A stretch of 47,231 bases of DNA, from positions 1 to 47,231 of the forward strand of contig JAPLKL010000077.1 of NCBI GenBank assembly GCA_026388095.1, written 5' to 3'. The notes below the pieces were generated by a model. That model was not told the origin of the DNA. It did no database searches and saw only the letters and a program-made list of their open reading frames with translations. The translations under genes were made by a program, and so were the position numbers. Position 1 is the stretch's first letter. Each line of letters starts with the position of its first letter. Shown here in pieces: positions 8,090 to 16,812 of this stretch. The stretch is from Elusimicrobiota bacterium. Its GTDB lineage: Bacteria; Elusimicrobiota; Elusimicrobia; UBA1565; UBA9628.

Positions 8090-10252
8090 ATGGCCAGGCG
8101 CAGAGCGCAGCTCGTCGTCGAGGCCCCGCCTCCGGCTTTCACGCCGCTGCTGCCTCGGTCCTTGACGGTTCTCCTCATCCTGGCCTGGTTGGCCGTGCTC
8201 GCCAGGGGCTATTGGCACAACCTGGTGCTCAGGCCGGCCGTGCTCGGCGGGCTCTGGGACATGCTCGGCGGGGCTCTCCCGCAGGTCGCCCCCGCCCTGG
8301 CCGCGCGCCTGCCCTGGCTGGCGGCGCTGTGGCTGTCGGCCGCGGCCTTGGGCATGTTGTGGGTCAAGGGACTGCGCCTCCAGGCCGGCCGGGGGGAGAC
8401 CTGGCTCATCGCCGCGGGACTGGGCTTCGGGACCCTCTCGCTCATCCTGCTGGGCCTCGGCGCGGCCCGGCTGTACAGCCCGCCCGTCCTGAAGGCGGCC
8501 TTTTTGGCCGCGGCCTGCTGCGCGCTGGCGGGCGCGCGTCGGTGGTGGGCCTGGCTGCCGCGGCTGGAGCCGAGCCCGCGGGAGCGGCTGGGTCCGTGGG
8601 AGGGCGCGGCCCTCTGCCTGCTGGCCTTGGGCTTGGTCTTCGAGCTTTGCGGGACCATGACCCCCGAGATCTTCTACGATTCCCTCGTCTACCATCTGGC
8701 CTTGCCCAGGCTCTATCTGCTCAAGGGCCGCCTGGCGGCCGTCCCTTACAACATCTTTTCCGGCACGCCCCTGGCCGTCCAGCTGCTCTACGGCCTCTGC
8801 CTGTCCTTGGCGGACGAAAAGCTGGCCAGCCTCCTGCACCTCTCTTTCGGCGCGGCCGCGGCCGCAACGGTCTACGCCATCGGCCGCCGATGCTTCTCCC
8901 GCGCCGCCGGCCTGCTGGCCGCCTGCGCATTCTTCCTCTGCCCCGCGGTGCTCTACGCCGGCTGGGGCTGCGGGGTGGACTTGGCCGCCGCTTTCCTCTG
9001 CGCCTGCGCGCTTCTGGTCATGCTCGCAGACGGCGCACCCTCGGCCGCCGGGCTCCTGTTGGGCTTCGCCTGCGGGGTGAAGTACAACGTCCTGCCTGTG
9101 GCCGCGGTCTTGGTCGCGGTCCATGCCTGGCAGGCCCGGCGACAGGGGCGGCCCTGGCGCGGCGCCGCGGTCATGGCGGCCGCGGCGGCCGCGGCGTTCT
9201 CGCCGTGGCTGGTCAAGGACGCGGTGCTCTTCGGCAACCCGCTCTACCCTTATCTGCGCGGGCTCTTCGGCGACCCGGGGTGGATCGCGGACTGGCAGGC
9301 CTTCGTCGCCGACGTGGGAAACCGCGGCGCGGCCGAGACGCTGTTCACGGGCGCGGGGCTGCGGGGACTGCTCCTGCAGCCTTGGACGACCTCGGTGGGA
9401 GTCTGGCCGCTGGGAGACTGGCCCGGGCCGGTCTTCCTCCTGGCCGTGCCCTGGCTCCTGCTGCTGCGGCCGCGGCGTCCCGAGGCCAAGGCCGTGCTGG
9501 CCGCGGCGGCCGGCGGCTACCTGGCCTGGGCCCTGGCCACGCGCTGGGTGCGCTACATGCTGCCGGTCTTGCCCCTGCTCGCCCTGTGCGCCGCTTTGGC
9601 CGTGGAGAGCGGGGCCTGGCCGCGCTGGCTGCGCCGCCTGGGCTGGCTGCTCATCCTCTACGGCGGGCTCTTCGAGATCCAGGCCGCCTTCAGCCAGGGA
9701 CAGTGGTCGGGACAGTGGGACTGCCTGACCGGGAAGGTCTCGCGCGCGGATTACCTCAAGACCCAGCGGCCGACCTATCCCCTGCCTTACTTCGCCGCGG
9801 CCGAGTTCATCAACCGGGCGCTGCCGCCGGACGCCAAAGTCTTGGTGCTGGGCGAGTCGCGGACCTATTACATCGAGCGCGACTGCATCGCGGCCACGGT
9901 GTTCGACCGCAATCCTTTCTGGGCGGCGGCCGAGCAGGCCCGCGACGGCGAGGACCTGCTGGCCAAGGTGCGGGCGCTGGGAGTGACGCACGTGTTCGTG
10001 AGCGCCGAGCAGCTCGTCCTGCGCAAGGATTCGCCGGGCATCCTGCCGCGCGAGACCGCGCGCCGGCCCGCCTTCCGGGAGTTCTGGTCGCGCCACCTCA
10101 AGCCGGTCTTCGACGACCGCGAGGGTCCGGGCTCGAACCAGCACTTCCTTCTGGTCTGCGAGGTGGTGGACCGGCTCGACCCGGCCGCGGCGCCCGCGCC
10201 GGATCCGGTCAGCGACGTCCTCGCCATGCAGGAGCCCGCGCGCCGGGACTAG
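8090..10252 (+). CDS. GT-C-fold membrane glycosyltransferase (GT39/ArnT-like)
   Basis: The protein has about 12 hydrophobic segments over 720 residues, then a soluble C-terminal part. The first periplasmic loop has TPEIFYDSLVYHLALPRLYLLKGR; the Asp in the FYDS context is where GT-C enzymes of the GT39/ArnT group keep their catalytic acid. Family members move a sugar from a polyprenyl-phosphate carrier to protein or lipid on the outer face of the inner membrane; donor and acceptor are unknown here. The last 150 residues (LPPDAKVLVLGESRTYYIERD onward) form a small alpha/beta domain seen in many predicted glycosyltransferases. I prefer ATG 8090; earlier in-frame starts (8021, 8075) would overlap the divergent PPC gene or the promoter. 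It converges on the next gene with nine bases between. Confidence 0.85.
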   Translation: MARRRAQLVVEAPPPAFTPLLPRSLTVLLILAWLAVLARGYWHNLVLRPAVLGGLWDMLGGALPQVAPALAARLPWLAALWLSAAALGMLWVKGLRLQAGRGETWLIAAGLGFGTLSLILLGLGAARLYSPPVLKAAFLAAACCALAGARRWWAWLPRLEPSPRERLGPWEGAALCLLALGLVFELCGTMTPEIFYDSLVYHLALPRLYLLKGRLAAVPYNIFSGTPLAVQLLYGLCLSLADEKLASLLHLSFGAAAAATVYAIGRRCFSRAAGLLAACAFFLCPAVLYAGWGCGVDLAAAFLCACALLVMLADGAPSAAGLLLGFACGVKYNVLPVAAVLVAVHAWQARRQGRPWRGAAVMAAAAAAAFSPWLVKDAVLFGNPLYPYLRGLFGDPGWIADWQAFVADVGNRGAAETLFTGAGLRGLLLQPWTTSVGVWPLGDWPGPVFLLAVPWLLLLRPRRPEAKAVLAAAAGGYLAWALATRWVRYMLPVLPLLALCAALAVESGAWPRWLRRLGWLLILYGGLFEIQAAFSQGQWSGQWDCLTGKVSRADYLKTQRPTYPLPYFAAAEFINRALPPDAKVLVLGESRTYYIERDCIAATVFDRNPFWAAAEQARDGEDLLAKVRALGVTHVFVSAEQLVLRKDSPGILPRETARRPAFREFWSRHLKPVFDDREGPGSNQHFLLVCEVVDRLDPAAAPAPDPVSDVLAMQEPARRD

Positions 10253-10261
10253 GCCGCCGCC

Positions 10262-11377
10262 TCAATCCACGAAGTTCGATTGGGCGATGAAGTTGCCGTT
10301 GTTGGCATCGGGCAGATAAGGCATCCAATGCCGGCCGGTGTCGTCTCGGACGCGCGCATTGCCGCCCCAATAGAAGCGCAAGCCCGCCTGCAGCGAATAG
10401 GTCGACAGCACCGAGGCATTGCCGCTCTTGCCCGGCGCGATATTCGGCTTTGCGAAAGCGAGGTCGCCGAACAGAGCGAGATGATCGGTGATCGGCACTC
10501 GGGCGTCCGCCCCGAAGGTGTACTTGAAGGGGTGGCCTCCCAACTGGATGACTCCGGTCCGCCCGTTCGTGATCGTGCCGCCGATGCCCGGCCCCAGATA
10601 GGCGGATAGGCTGCCGCCTTCGGGCAGATGGTAACGATAGAAGAAGTTGAGTTGGTCCACGGACCGGTAGATGTCGACCACGGTCGCCGAGCGGGGCACG
10701 TCGGCGTCGCCTTGATGCAGCACCCCCCACATCCCGACTCCATGGGCCCGCGTGATGTCATAGGATGCCTTGAGGCGCCATTGCCGCAGCGTGAAGATGT
10801 CCGCCCGGGTGCCGGCGGAGCGGTTGGCCGAGAAATCGTGAGCCGCGCCTAGCCCCCAGCGCAGCCACCAGGAGCCGGAGGGATCCGGCCTGCGAAACAG
10901 TCCCAGGGAATAGAATTGTTGCTGCTGCACGGTGTAGTCCGGCGAGGCGGAGGCGCGGCCATTGAGATCGAATTGGCCGTAGCTCCACGCGAACTGCGCG
11001 CCGAGGCCGTACTGCTCCAGGGCGGGGATCGGCGCCGCGGCGTCCACGCCCGCCGACCAGCCGAGATTCTCCGGGTAAGAGCCGTCCGGGCTCGAGTGCC
11101 AGGATCCGGCGGCGGCCAGCACCGTGCCGCCGACGCAGCCCCAGCGCGTGCAAAGCCAGTCGTTGCCGTCGGAACCGGTCCGGCTCGGGGCCGTCGCGGC
11201 GCTGCCGGGCTGGACGCCGGAGAGTTCGGCGCGCTCGGCCGGGGACAATCTCTCGATCTCGGCGCGCGCCGCGGGAGAGAGCTTGTCGAGAGCCGACCCC
11301 GCGCGGCTCGGCCTCGCGGCCAGCGCGACCAGCAGCAGCGCGGCTGGGAGTGATAAGAGGATATGTGTTCTGGTCAT
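10262..11377 (-). CDS. Predicted outer-membrane beta-barrel protein
   Basis: The 371-residue protein has a clean signal peptide (ends near SRAG, residue 26) and a short helical segment (LDKLSPAARAEIERLSPAERAELSG). The body is of alternating polar/aromatic strands: WSYGQFDLNG, QQQFYSLGLF, WWLRWGLGAAHDF, FKYTFGADARVPITDHLALFGDLAFAKPN. These look like antiparallel barrel strands, including paired 'GxDARVPI..LALFGD' segments. Two Cys in DWLCTRWGCVGG may form a disulphide. The C-terminus, NNGNFIAQSNFVD, is not the classical terminal Phe signature. No specific family is recognised. AAGGAG precedes ATG 11377. Its function could be a porin or structural barrel. Confidence 0.75.
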   Translation of the reverse strand: MTRTHILLSLPAALLLVALAARPSRAGSALDKLSPAARAEIERLSPAERAELSGVQPGSAATAPSRTGSDGNDWLCTRWGCVGGTVLAAAGSWHSSPDGSYPENLGWSAGVDAAAPIPALEQYGLGAQFAWSYGQFDLNGRASASPDYTVQQQQFYSLGLFRRPDPSGSWWLRWGLGAAHDFSANRSAGTRADIFTLRQWRLKASYDITRAHGVGMWGVLHQGDADVPRSATVVDIYRSVDQLNFFYRYHLPEGGSLSAYLGPGIGGTITNGRTGVIQLGGHPFKYTFGADARVPITDHLALFGDLAFAKPNIAPGKSGNASVLSTYSLQAGLRFYWGGNARVRDDTGRHWMPYLPDANNGNFIAQSNFVD

Positions 11378-11492
11378 CTGGCTCCTTGATCGCTTCGGAT
11401 GGGCCCCTGCAATATATTAAATTAGCCCCGCTGTCGACATCATGGCCCGGCTGATCCCGCTCGTCGCCTCCGGCCGACGATGACCTGCCCGC

Positions 11493-11693
11493 CTAGCAGG
11501 CTGCTGATAAACCCTCCAGCGGAAAGGACTGTCCGGACACAGTCCTTTCGGTAGCGGGCAACAGTCCGTCCCCGAACTGGCGAGCCGAAGGCTCGCCAGT
11601 CGCGCCGAAGGCGCCATCCTTCGTGCAACCTGTCGGCTGGGTTCTGCCGCCCCGCTTCGCGGGTCGGTTGCGCCCGGCAGACGGCCGCCGGCT
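11493..11693 (+). mobile_element. Multi-hairpin MITE-like element, copy B (truncated)
   Basis: The element begins with CTAGCAGGCTGCTGATAAA (11493-11511) and is closely matched, base for base over about 180 bp, by the copy at 16809-17046. Hairpins: 11523-11548 (AAAGGACT arms, one side missing GT); 11576-11586/11590-11600 (perfect 11 bp, GAA loop); 11602-11606/11610-11614; 11647-11655/11659-11667 (TTC loop); then GCGCCCGGC at 11670. It stops inside this last hairpin, and the right terminal repeat present in copy C is missing. It encodes no plausible protein. The truncation point is followed by CTATAATACC, which could act as a -10. Confidence 0.8.
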
Positions 11694-11818
11694 ATAATAC
11701 CACACACGGCGCCAGGGTTTACCCCGTCAGGCCGTGCGGGGTTATGGCTCCTACAATCCGGCTAGCTCCCTGGACGGGATACTCATGATGGGCTATACTC
11801 AGGCCCAGGAGAACCGAC
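11694..11818. other. Upstream region of Sel1-caspase operon
   Basis: Together with copy B this fills the 440-base gap between the beta-barrel gene and the Sel1-caspase gene. The only signals I see are TATACT at 11794-11799 with CTGGAC 18 bases upstream, and AGGAGA just before ATG 11819. The stretch from 11378 to 11492 shows nothing beyond the divergent leader of the barrel gene. Confidence 0.4.
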
Positions 11819-13690
11819 ATGAAGACCGCCCTGGCCGCTGCCCTCTGTCTGCTGCTCAGCCCCGCCGCCGGCCGCGCCGGCGCGCTCGCCGACGCCAAAG
11901 CGGCCTACGGCGCCGGCGACTACGCCAAGGCGCTCCAACTCTACCAGCCGCTGGCCGACCAGGGCGACTCCGAGGCGCAGTTCCAGGTCGGAGTCCTGTA
12001 CGAACAGGGCCTCGGCGTGGACAAGGACGCCATCGCGGCGCGCCGCTGGTACGACAAAGCCGCCGTGCAGGGCCATCCCGGGGCGATGATGTGGATCGGG
12101 CACACCTACGCCGAGGGTGACGGGGTGGGCCAGGACTACGCGGAGGCGATGGACTGGTACAGGAAGGCGGCCGAAAAGAAATACCCGCCGGCCTGGACCG
12201 CCATCGGAGGGCTTTACGTCGACGGCAAGGGCGTCAAGAAGGACCTCAAGGAATCGGTCCGATGGTACCGCAAGGCGGCCGAGGCCGGCGATGCCACGGG
12301 CATGGTCGACCTCGGCATCGCCTACCGCGAGGGAGACGGCGTGCCCAACGATTTCAGGCAGGCCGTGAAGTGGTCGCGCAAGGCGGCCGACCTGGGGTTC
12401 GTCCCCGCCATGAACAACGTCGGCTGGCACTACCTCACCGGCAACGGCGTCGAGAAGGACTACCAGCAGGCCTTCAGCTGGTACAAGAAGGCGGCCGACC
12501 TGGGCGACGCCACCGGACAAGCTTCCTTGGGGCGCATGTACTTGAACGGCCACGGCGTGCCGCTGGATTACGGCGAGGCGCTGCGCCTGTTCCACCTCGC
12601 GGCCGACCAGGGCGATACCGACGCCATGGTCAACATCGGCTGGTGCTACGACCACGCCTACGGCGTCAAGCGCGACTCCAAGCAGGCCGTCGAGTGGCTC
12701 CGGAAAGCCGCCGACGCCGGCGCCGCATCCGCCCAGCACTATCTGGGGACGCTCTACTACAACGGCGACGGCGTGCCCCAGGACACCGCCGCGGGCTGCG
12801 GCCTCTTCCGCCTGGCGGCCGCCCAGGGCTACGGCGATTCCATCGCCCTGCTGCCGCGCTGCCCGCAAGAAGGCGCCCAGGCTCCCGCGGCAGCGGCCGG
12901 CGCCTCTCCCGCCGCGCCGGCCTCCGGTCTGGACGCTCCCGCTTTCCGCCTCAAGCCGCGGCCGTCCGATCTCGCCGTCATCGTGGGCATCGAGAACTAC
13001 CGCCGGGCGCCGCGGGCCGACTTCGCCGAGAACGACGCCGCCGCCGTCGAGGCGAACCTCCTGGCTCTGGGCTTTCCCCAGCGCAACATCATCCGCCTCA
13101 TCGGCGACGACGCCACGCGCTCGCGGATCCAGGCGTATCTGGTCGAGTGGCTGCCCAAGAACGTCAAGCCTGATTCGACGGTCTTCTTCTATTACTCCGG
13201 CCACGGCGCGCCGGACCCGCAGAGCGGCGAGGCCTATCTCCTGCCTTCGGACGGGGACCCGTCCTTCCTGAAGACGACGGCCTATCCCTTGAAGGAGGTC
13301 TTCGCGTCGCTGGACCGCCTGCCGGCCAAACAGGTCGTCGTCGCGCTGGATTCCTGCTTCTCGGGCGCGGGCGGGCGCTCCGTCATCGCCCAGGGCGCCC
13401 GGCCGCTGGTGACCCGCATGACGGCGGCGGACACCGGGCGGCTGGTGGTCTTCGCCGCGGCCCAAGGCGAGCAGATCGCCGGCAGCAACAGCGCTGACGC
13501 TCACGGCCTGTTCACCCATCATTTCCTGCAGGGGCTGGCCGGCGGGGCCAAGGGCCGCTCCGGCCGGGTCACGGCTCGCGGCCTTTACGATTACCTCAAA
13601 CCGCTGGTCGAGGACGACGCCCGGCGCGAGAACCGCGAGCAGTCTCCCACCTTGCGCGGACCGGGGGAAGCCGAGCTGGTCAAGTTCTGA
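11819..13690 (+). CDS. Exported Sel1-repeat protein with caspase-like peptidase domain
   Basis: A signal peptide (residues 1-20) is followed by eight or nine Sel1 repeats of about 36 residues (pattern A..WY.KAA..G...A...LG..Y..G.GV..D) to about residue 345, then an Ala/Pro linker and a C-terminal caspase-fold (peptidase C14) domain from about 380. The catalytic dyad is present: His462 in FFYYSGHGAP and Cys513 in VVALDSCFSGAGGRS. SDLAVIVGIENYRRAP and FAENDAAAVEANLLALGFP are the usual first strand and helix. Such domains cleave after Arg/Lys or Asp. Sel1 repeats bind protein partners, so this looks like a scaffolded periplasmic or surface protease. It leads a three-gene unit; the next start is 15 bases downstream. 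Confidence 0.92.
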   Translation: MKTALAAALCLLLSPAAGRAGALADAKAAYGAGDYAKALQLYQPLADQGDSEAQFQVGVLYEQGLGVDKDAIAARRWYDKAAVQGHPGAMMWIGHTYAEGDGVGQDYAEAMDWYRKAAEKKYPPAWTAIGGLYVDGKGVKKDLKESVRWYRKAAEAGDATGMVDLGIAYREGDGVPNDFRQAVKWSRKAADLGFVPAMNNVGWHYLTGNGVEKDYQQAFSWYKKAADLGDATGQASLGRMYLNGHGVPLDYGEALRLFHLAADQGDTDAMVNIGWCYDHAYGVKRDSKQAVEWLRKAADAGAASAQHYLGTLYYNGDGVPQDTAAGCGLFRLAAAQGYGDSIALLPRCPQEGAQAPAAAAGASPAAPASGLDAPAFRLKPRPSDLAVIVGIENYRRAPRADFAENDAAAVEANLLALGFPQRNIIRLIGDDATRSRIQAYLVEWLPKNVKPDSTVFFYYSGHGAPDPQSGEAYLLPSDGDPSFLKTTAYPLKEVFASLDRLPAKQVVVALDSCFSGAGGRSVIAQGARPLVTRMTAADTGRLVVFAAAQGEQIAGSNSADAHGLFTHHFLQGLAGGAKGRSGRVTARGLYDYLKPLVEDDARRENREQSPTLRGPGEAELVKF

Positions 13691-13705
13691 TCCGACCGTT
13701 TCCCT

Positions 13706-15880
13706 ATGGCAAACCGGGGCCGTCTCTGCGCCGCGGCGGCGGCGTTTCTCGCGGCGGCGTCTTGCGCCGCGGCGGCGACCGGGATCCCTCCGGATAAGAC
13801 CGCCGCCCTGCAGGCGCTCATCGACTCCAAGGTGAGCGACGCCGGCATCCCGGGCGCCCTGCTCGCGGTGGAGACTTCCGACGGCAGCTGGATCGGCGCG
13901 GCGGGGAAGGCCGACCTTTCGACCGGCGAGGCGCTCAGCGCCGGCATGCAGGTGCGCCTCGCCTCCATCACCAAGACCTTCACCGCGACGCTCATCATGC
14001 GGCTCGTCGAGCTGAGGAAGCTCTCGCTCGATGACACGGTCGAGCGCTGGCTGCCGGGAAAGGTCGTCGGCGGCGACCGGATGCCCATCCGGATGCTGCT
14101 CGACCACACGAGCGGGATCTACGACCATGAGGCGGCGCTCTCGTTCTTCATCCAGCATCTGACCGACCCGGCGCGCGAGTGGACAGCCGCCGAGCTCCTC
14201 GCGTTCTCCAACGCCCACGGCGTGGAGTTCCCGCCCGGAGCGCGGTTCAGCTACACCAACTCCGGCTACTACGTCCTGGGGATGATCGCCGAGGCGGCGA
14301 CGGGAGAGCGCGTCGCGGACCTCGCCTCGCGGCTCCTCTTCGGGCCGGCGGGGATGACGCGGACCGCGCTCACCGTAGACGGGGCGCTCTCGGCGCCCTA
14401 CGCCCGCGGCTACTCATGGCTGCCGACGACGGGGGCCGTCGCGGACACCACCGATTGGAATTTCTCATGGGACTGGACGGCGGGCTCCGGCGTTTCCACA
14501 GCCCGCGACATGCTGGCCTGGGTGCGGGCCCTTTTCGGGGGGACGATCGTGGGACGATCCTCTCTCGACCAGATGGAGGCCGTCACCGCGCCCTCGACGA
14601 GTTACGGCTTCGCGATGGCATGGGAGCCCCTGGCGACATACGGCGAGCGCGCGATCGGCCACGGAGGCGAGAACTCCGGGACGGAGACGCGGTGGCTCTA
14701 TTTCCCGGACTCGGGGCGCGCGATCTTCTGCGCCCTCACCCGCGAGGACACCGGCGTGGGGCCGGTCGACTCCAAAGCGGCGATGACCGCGGTCCTCAGC
14801 GGCGCGTGGGCCATATTGAATCCGCTGTCCGCCGCGGACCTCTCCGGCAATGCCGTCTCCAGCGACACGATCCGCTGGTCGTGGACGGTGTCGGGAGGGC
14901 CGGCGAGCGGCTTCGACCTCTTCACCAGCAGCGGCGGCCTGGTGAAATCCCTATCCGGCTCCGCATCGTATTACCTGGAAACGGGGCTGTCCTCGGCGAC
15001 CCTGCACTCCCGCTATCTCCAGGCCTCCAATTCGGCCAGCCGGGCCTTCTCGAGCACCATGACCTTGGCCACGCCTGACTCCTGTATCAGCGGGACCTCC
15101 AGCGACACGCTGGTGGGGGCCGACGGCAGGACACAGCTCACGGTCCCACAGGCCCTGCTGAGCGCGGACAGGACTTGGATCCTCTCCGAGAGCCCGCTGC
15201 AGCGCCCGCTCATGGACAACACCCTGGCCTTGATCGCGGCGGCCGGCACTCCCGCGGACCTGCGGGGCTCGACCGGTTCCTGGGCCGAATTCATCCTGGC
15301 CGTCGATGGGATCCGCTCGACGACGCTGGCCCTGCCGGTCGCGGTGGCGGTGCCTTACTCGGACTCGGTCCACCCCGGCTTCGTGGATGGGACCTCGCCG
15401 CCCGTTCCCGTGGGCACCCTGCAGCTCTACACGATCAACGAGGCGACGCGACAGTGGGAGGTCGTGCCCGGCTCCGCGGTGGACCTGGCCCATAAGCTCG
15501 TCACCGGCCGGAGCAATCATCTGTCCATCTTCGCCGCGCTGGGGATCGCGAGTTCGGCCTATGCCGACTTGAGCCAGGCGCGCGTCTATCCCGTGCCGTA
15601 CCGGCCCAACGGGAGCGACCGCAACCGCGGCAGGCCCTACTCCGCCGGCGATCCGATCTCCGGGATCATCTTCGACCATCTGACGCAGACGGTGACGATC
15701 GATATCTACGCGGTCACGGGGCGGCGCGTGGCGCATCTGGAGAGCTCCGCGTCGGGCGGGCGGCTGCAATGGGACGCGAGCAATGATTCCGGGCAGGACG
15801 TGGCCTCCGGCGGCTATGTCGCGATCTTGACCAGTCCGGGCTGCGCGAGCGCGACTCGGAAACTGCTCATCGTGCGATGA
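13706..15880 (+). CDS. Secreted beta-lactamase-fold serine hydrolase with C-terminal sorting-like domain
   Basis: After a signal peptide (about 1-27) comes a class-C beta-lactamase/PBP-like domain (PF00144 type) to about residue 370. All three active-site motifs are visible: Ser87-x-x-Lys90 (ASITKTF), Tyr183-x-Asn185 (SYTNSGYYVLG) and His319-Gly-Gly (IGHGGENSG). Members are peptidases or esterases more often than antibiotic resistance enzymes. A long beta-rich middle region is followed by a final domain of about 90 residues (ARVYPVPYRPN; VTIDIYAVTGRRVAHLE; LQWDASNDSGQDVASGGYVAIL; RKLLIVR), the FlgD-like/type IX-style C-terminal domain used as a secretion and anchoring signal. The stop overlaps the PorV-like gene by four bases (ATGA), so a substrate is coupled to a likely export-associated barrel. 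Confidence 0.88.
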   Translation: MANRGRLCAAAAAFLAAASCAAAATGIPPDKTAALQALIDSKVSDAGIPGALLAVETSDGSWIGAAGKADLSTGEALSAGMQVRLASITKTFTATLIMRLVELRKLSLDDTVERWLPGKVVGGDRMPIRMLLDHTSGIYDHEAALSFFIQHLTDPAREWTAAELLAFSNAHGVEFPPGARFSYTNSGYYVLGMIAEAATGERVADLASRLLFGPAGMTRTALTVDGALSAPYARGYSWLPTTGAVADTTDWNFSWDWTAGSGVSTARDMLAWVRALFGGTIVGRSSLDQMEAVTAPSTSYGFAMAWEPLATYGERAIGHGGENSGTETRWLYFPDSGRAIFCALTREDTGVGPVDSKAAMTAVLSGAWAILNPLSAADLSGNAVSSDTIRWSWTVSGGPASGFDLFTSSGGLVKSLSGSASYYLETGLSSATLHSRYLQASNSASRAFSSTMTLATPDSCISGTSSDTLVGADGRTQLTVPQALLSADRTWILSESPLQRPLMDNTLALIAAAGTPADLRGSTGSWAEFILAVDGIRSTTLALPVAVAVPYSDSVHPGFVDGTSPPVPVGTLQLYTINEATRQWEVVPGSAVDLAHKLVTGRSNHLSIFAALGIASSAYADLSQARVYPVPYRPNGSDRNRGRPYSAGDPISGIIFDHLTQTVTIDIYAVTGRRVAHLESSASGGRLQWDASNDSGQDVASGGYVAILTSPGCASATRKLLIVR

Positions 15881-16812
15881 AGAGACTGCTGGCGGTGTCC
15901 GTCGTCTTGTCCTGGCTGGCCCCCGCTCGGGTCCTGGCCGCCGCCGGCGCCGACACCGAAGCCTTCCTGCTCATGGACTCCAACGCGCGCGCCGCGGCCA
16001 TGGGGGGAGCCTACACGGCCTTGGCCTCAGGAGCCGGGGCCCTCGATTACAACCCTGCCGGCCTCTCGAACACCGGACGCCATGAAGTCAGCTTCATGCA
16101 CAACCAGCATTTTCAGGGGATCACCCAGGAATTCCTGCATTACGCCTCGCCGCGCGGCTGGGGGGCGACCCTCAACCAGTTGAGCTTCGGCGACGTGCCC
16201 GTGACGACCCTGGCCGCGCCTGACGGGGGGCTGGGGCAGACGACCTTGACGGACCTGGCCTTGGGGGCGGGCTATGGCTTCAAGGTCGGTGGGGGCCTCT
16301 CGGTCGGGGTCGGGGGCAAGTATATCCGGGAAACGCTCGATTCGACCACACGCGACGACGCGGCGTTCGACTTCGGGGCGCTCTATGCCGTCCCCCTGCT
16401 GCGCGGGCTTTCCCTGGGCGCGGCCCTGCAGAACCTGGGGCAGACGGTGAGATACGACCAGGCTAGTGAGAACCAGCCCTTGGTCTTCCGGCTGGGCGGG
16501 TCCTACGGCCGCGAGTGGCTGGGGGCGAGCCACACACTGTCGCTGGACGTGATCCGGGAGCGCAACGACACGGCGTACTTGGCGGTGGGCGTTGAGACCG
16601 TGATTTTGAAGGCCCTGGCCTTGCGGCTGGGTTATAACCAAGGCAACGACGCGGGCGTGGGGATGACCGCCGGCGTGGGTTATGAGATACAGAACTTCAG
16701 CTTCGATTATGCGATCGTCCCCTACGGCTCCTTGGGCTACTCAAACCGCGCGGCGGTGACGTTCCGCTGGGGCGGAGGGGGCAGACCCGCCGTTCGCAAG
16801 GGGCAAGGCTAA
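15877..16812 (+). CDS. PorV/PorQ-family outer-membrane protein
   Basis: This 311-residue protein has a signal peptide (about 1-22), then the family opening FLLMDSNARAAAMGGAYTALASGAGALDYNPAGLSNTGRHEVSFMHNQHFQG, which identifies the PorV/PorQ (UPF0164, FadL-like) barrels. Strand-turn repeats follow to FSFDYAIVPYGSLGYSNRAAVTFRW. In Bacteroidota PorV is the type IX secretion shuttle that carries C-terminal-domain cargo to the attachment machinery. Here the preceding gene encodes a candidate cargo and overlaps by ATGA. Other T9SS components are not in the window. The stop codon TAA (16810-16812) lies inside the terminal repeat of the element that follows, so the element insertion touches the gene's 3' end. 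Confidence 0.88.
   Translation: MKRLLAVSVVLSWLAPARVLAAAGADTEAFLLMDSNARAAAMGGAYTALASGAGALDYNPAGLSNTGRHEVSFMHNQHFQGITQEFLHYASPRGWGATLNQLSFGDVPVTTLAAPDGGLGQTTLTDLALGAGYGFKVGGGLSVGVGGKYIRETLDSTTRDDAAFDFGALYAVPLLRGLSLGAALQNLGQTVRYDQASENQPLVFRLGGSYGREWLGASHTLSLDVIRERNDTAYLAVGVETVILKALALRLGYNQGNDAGVGMTAGVGYEIQNFSFDYAIVPYGSLGYSNRAAVTFRWGGGGRPAVRKGQG

Noticed and set aside
8060-10144. 694-codon minus-strand frame opposite the GT-C glycosyltransferase
   Set aside because: It is Gln/Gly/Arg-rich with no recognisable domain; the opposite strand has regular hydrophobic helices and a catalytic loop.
11493-11693. Repeat copies as a CRISPR array
   Set aside because: The copies are about 200 bp, are 5 kb apart and have no regular repeat-spacer pattern.
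11783-14218. 811-codon open frame on the minus strand opposite the Sel1-caspase and hydrolase genes
   Set aside because: It is a high-GC shadow: repetitive Arg/Gly/Val composition with no family motif, while the plus-strand frames have complete domains and catalytic residues.
13706-15880. Antibiotic-resistance beta-lactamase
   Set aside because: The three motifs fit the broader serine hydrolase family, and the long C-terminal extension with sorting domain points to a secreted hydrolase instead.
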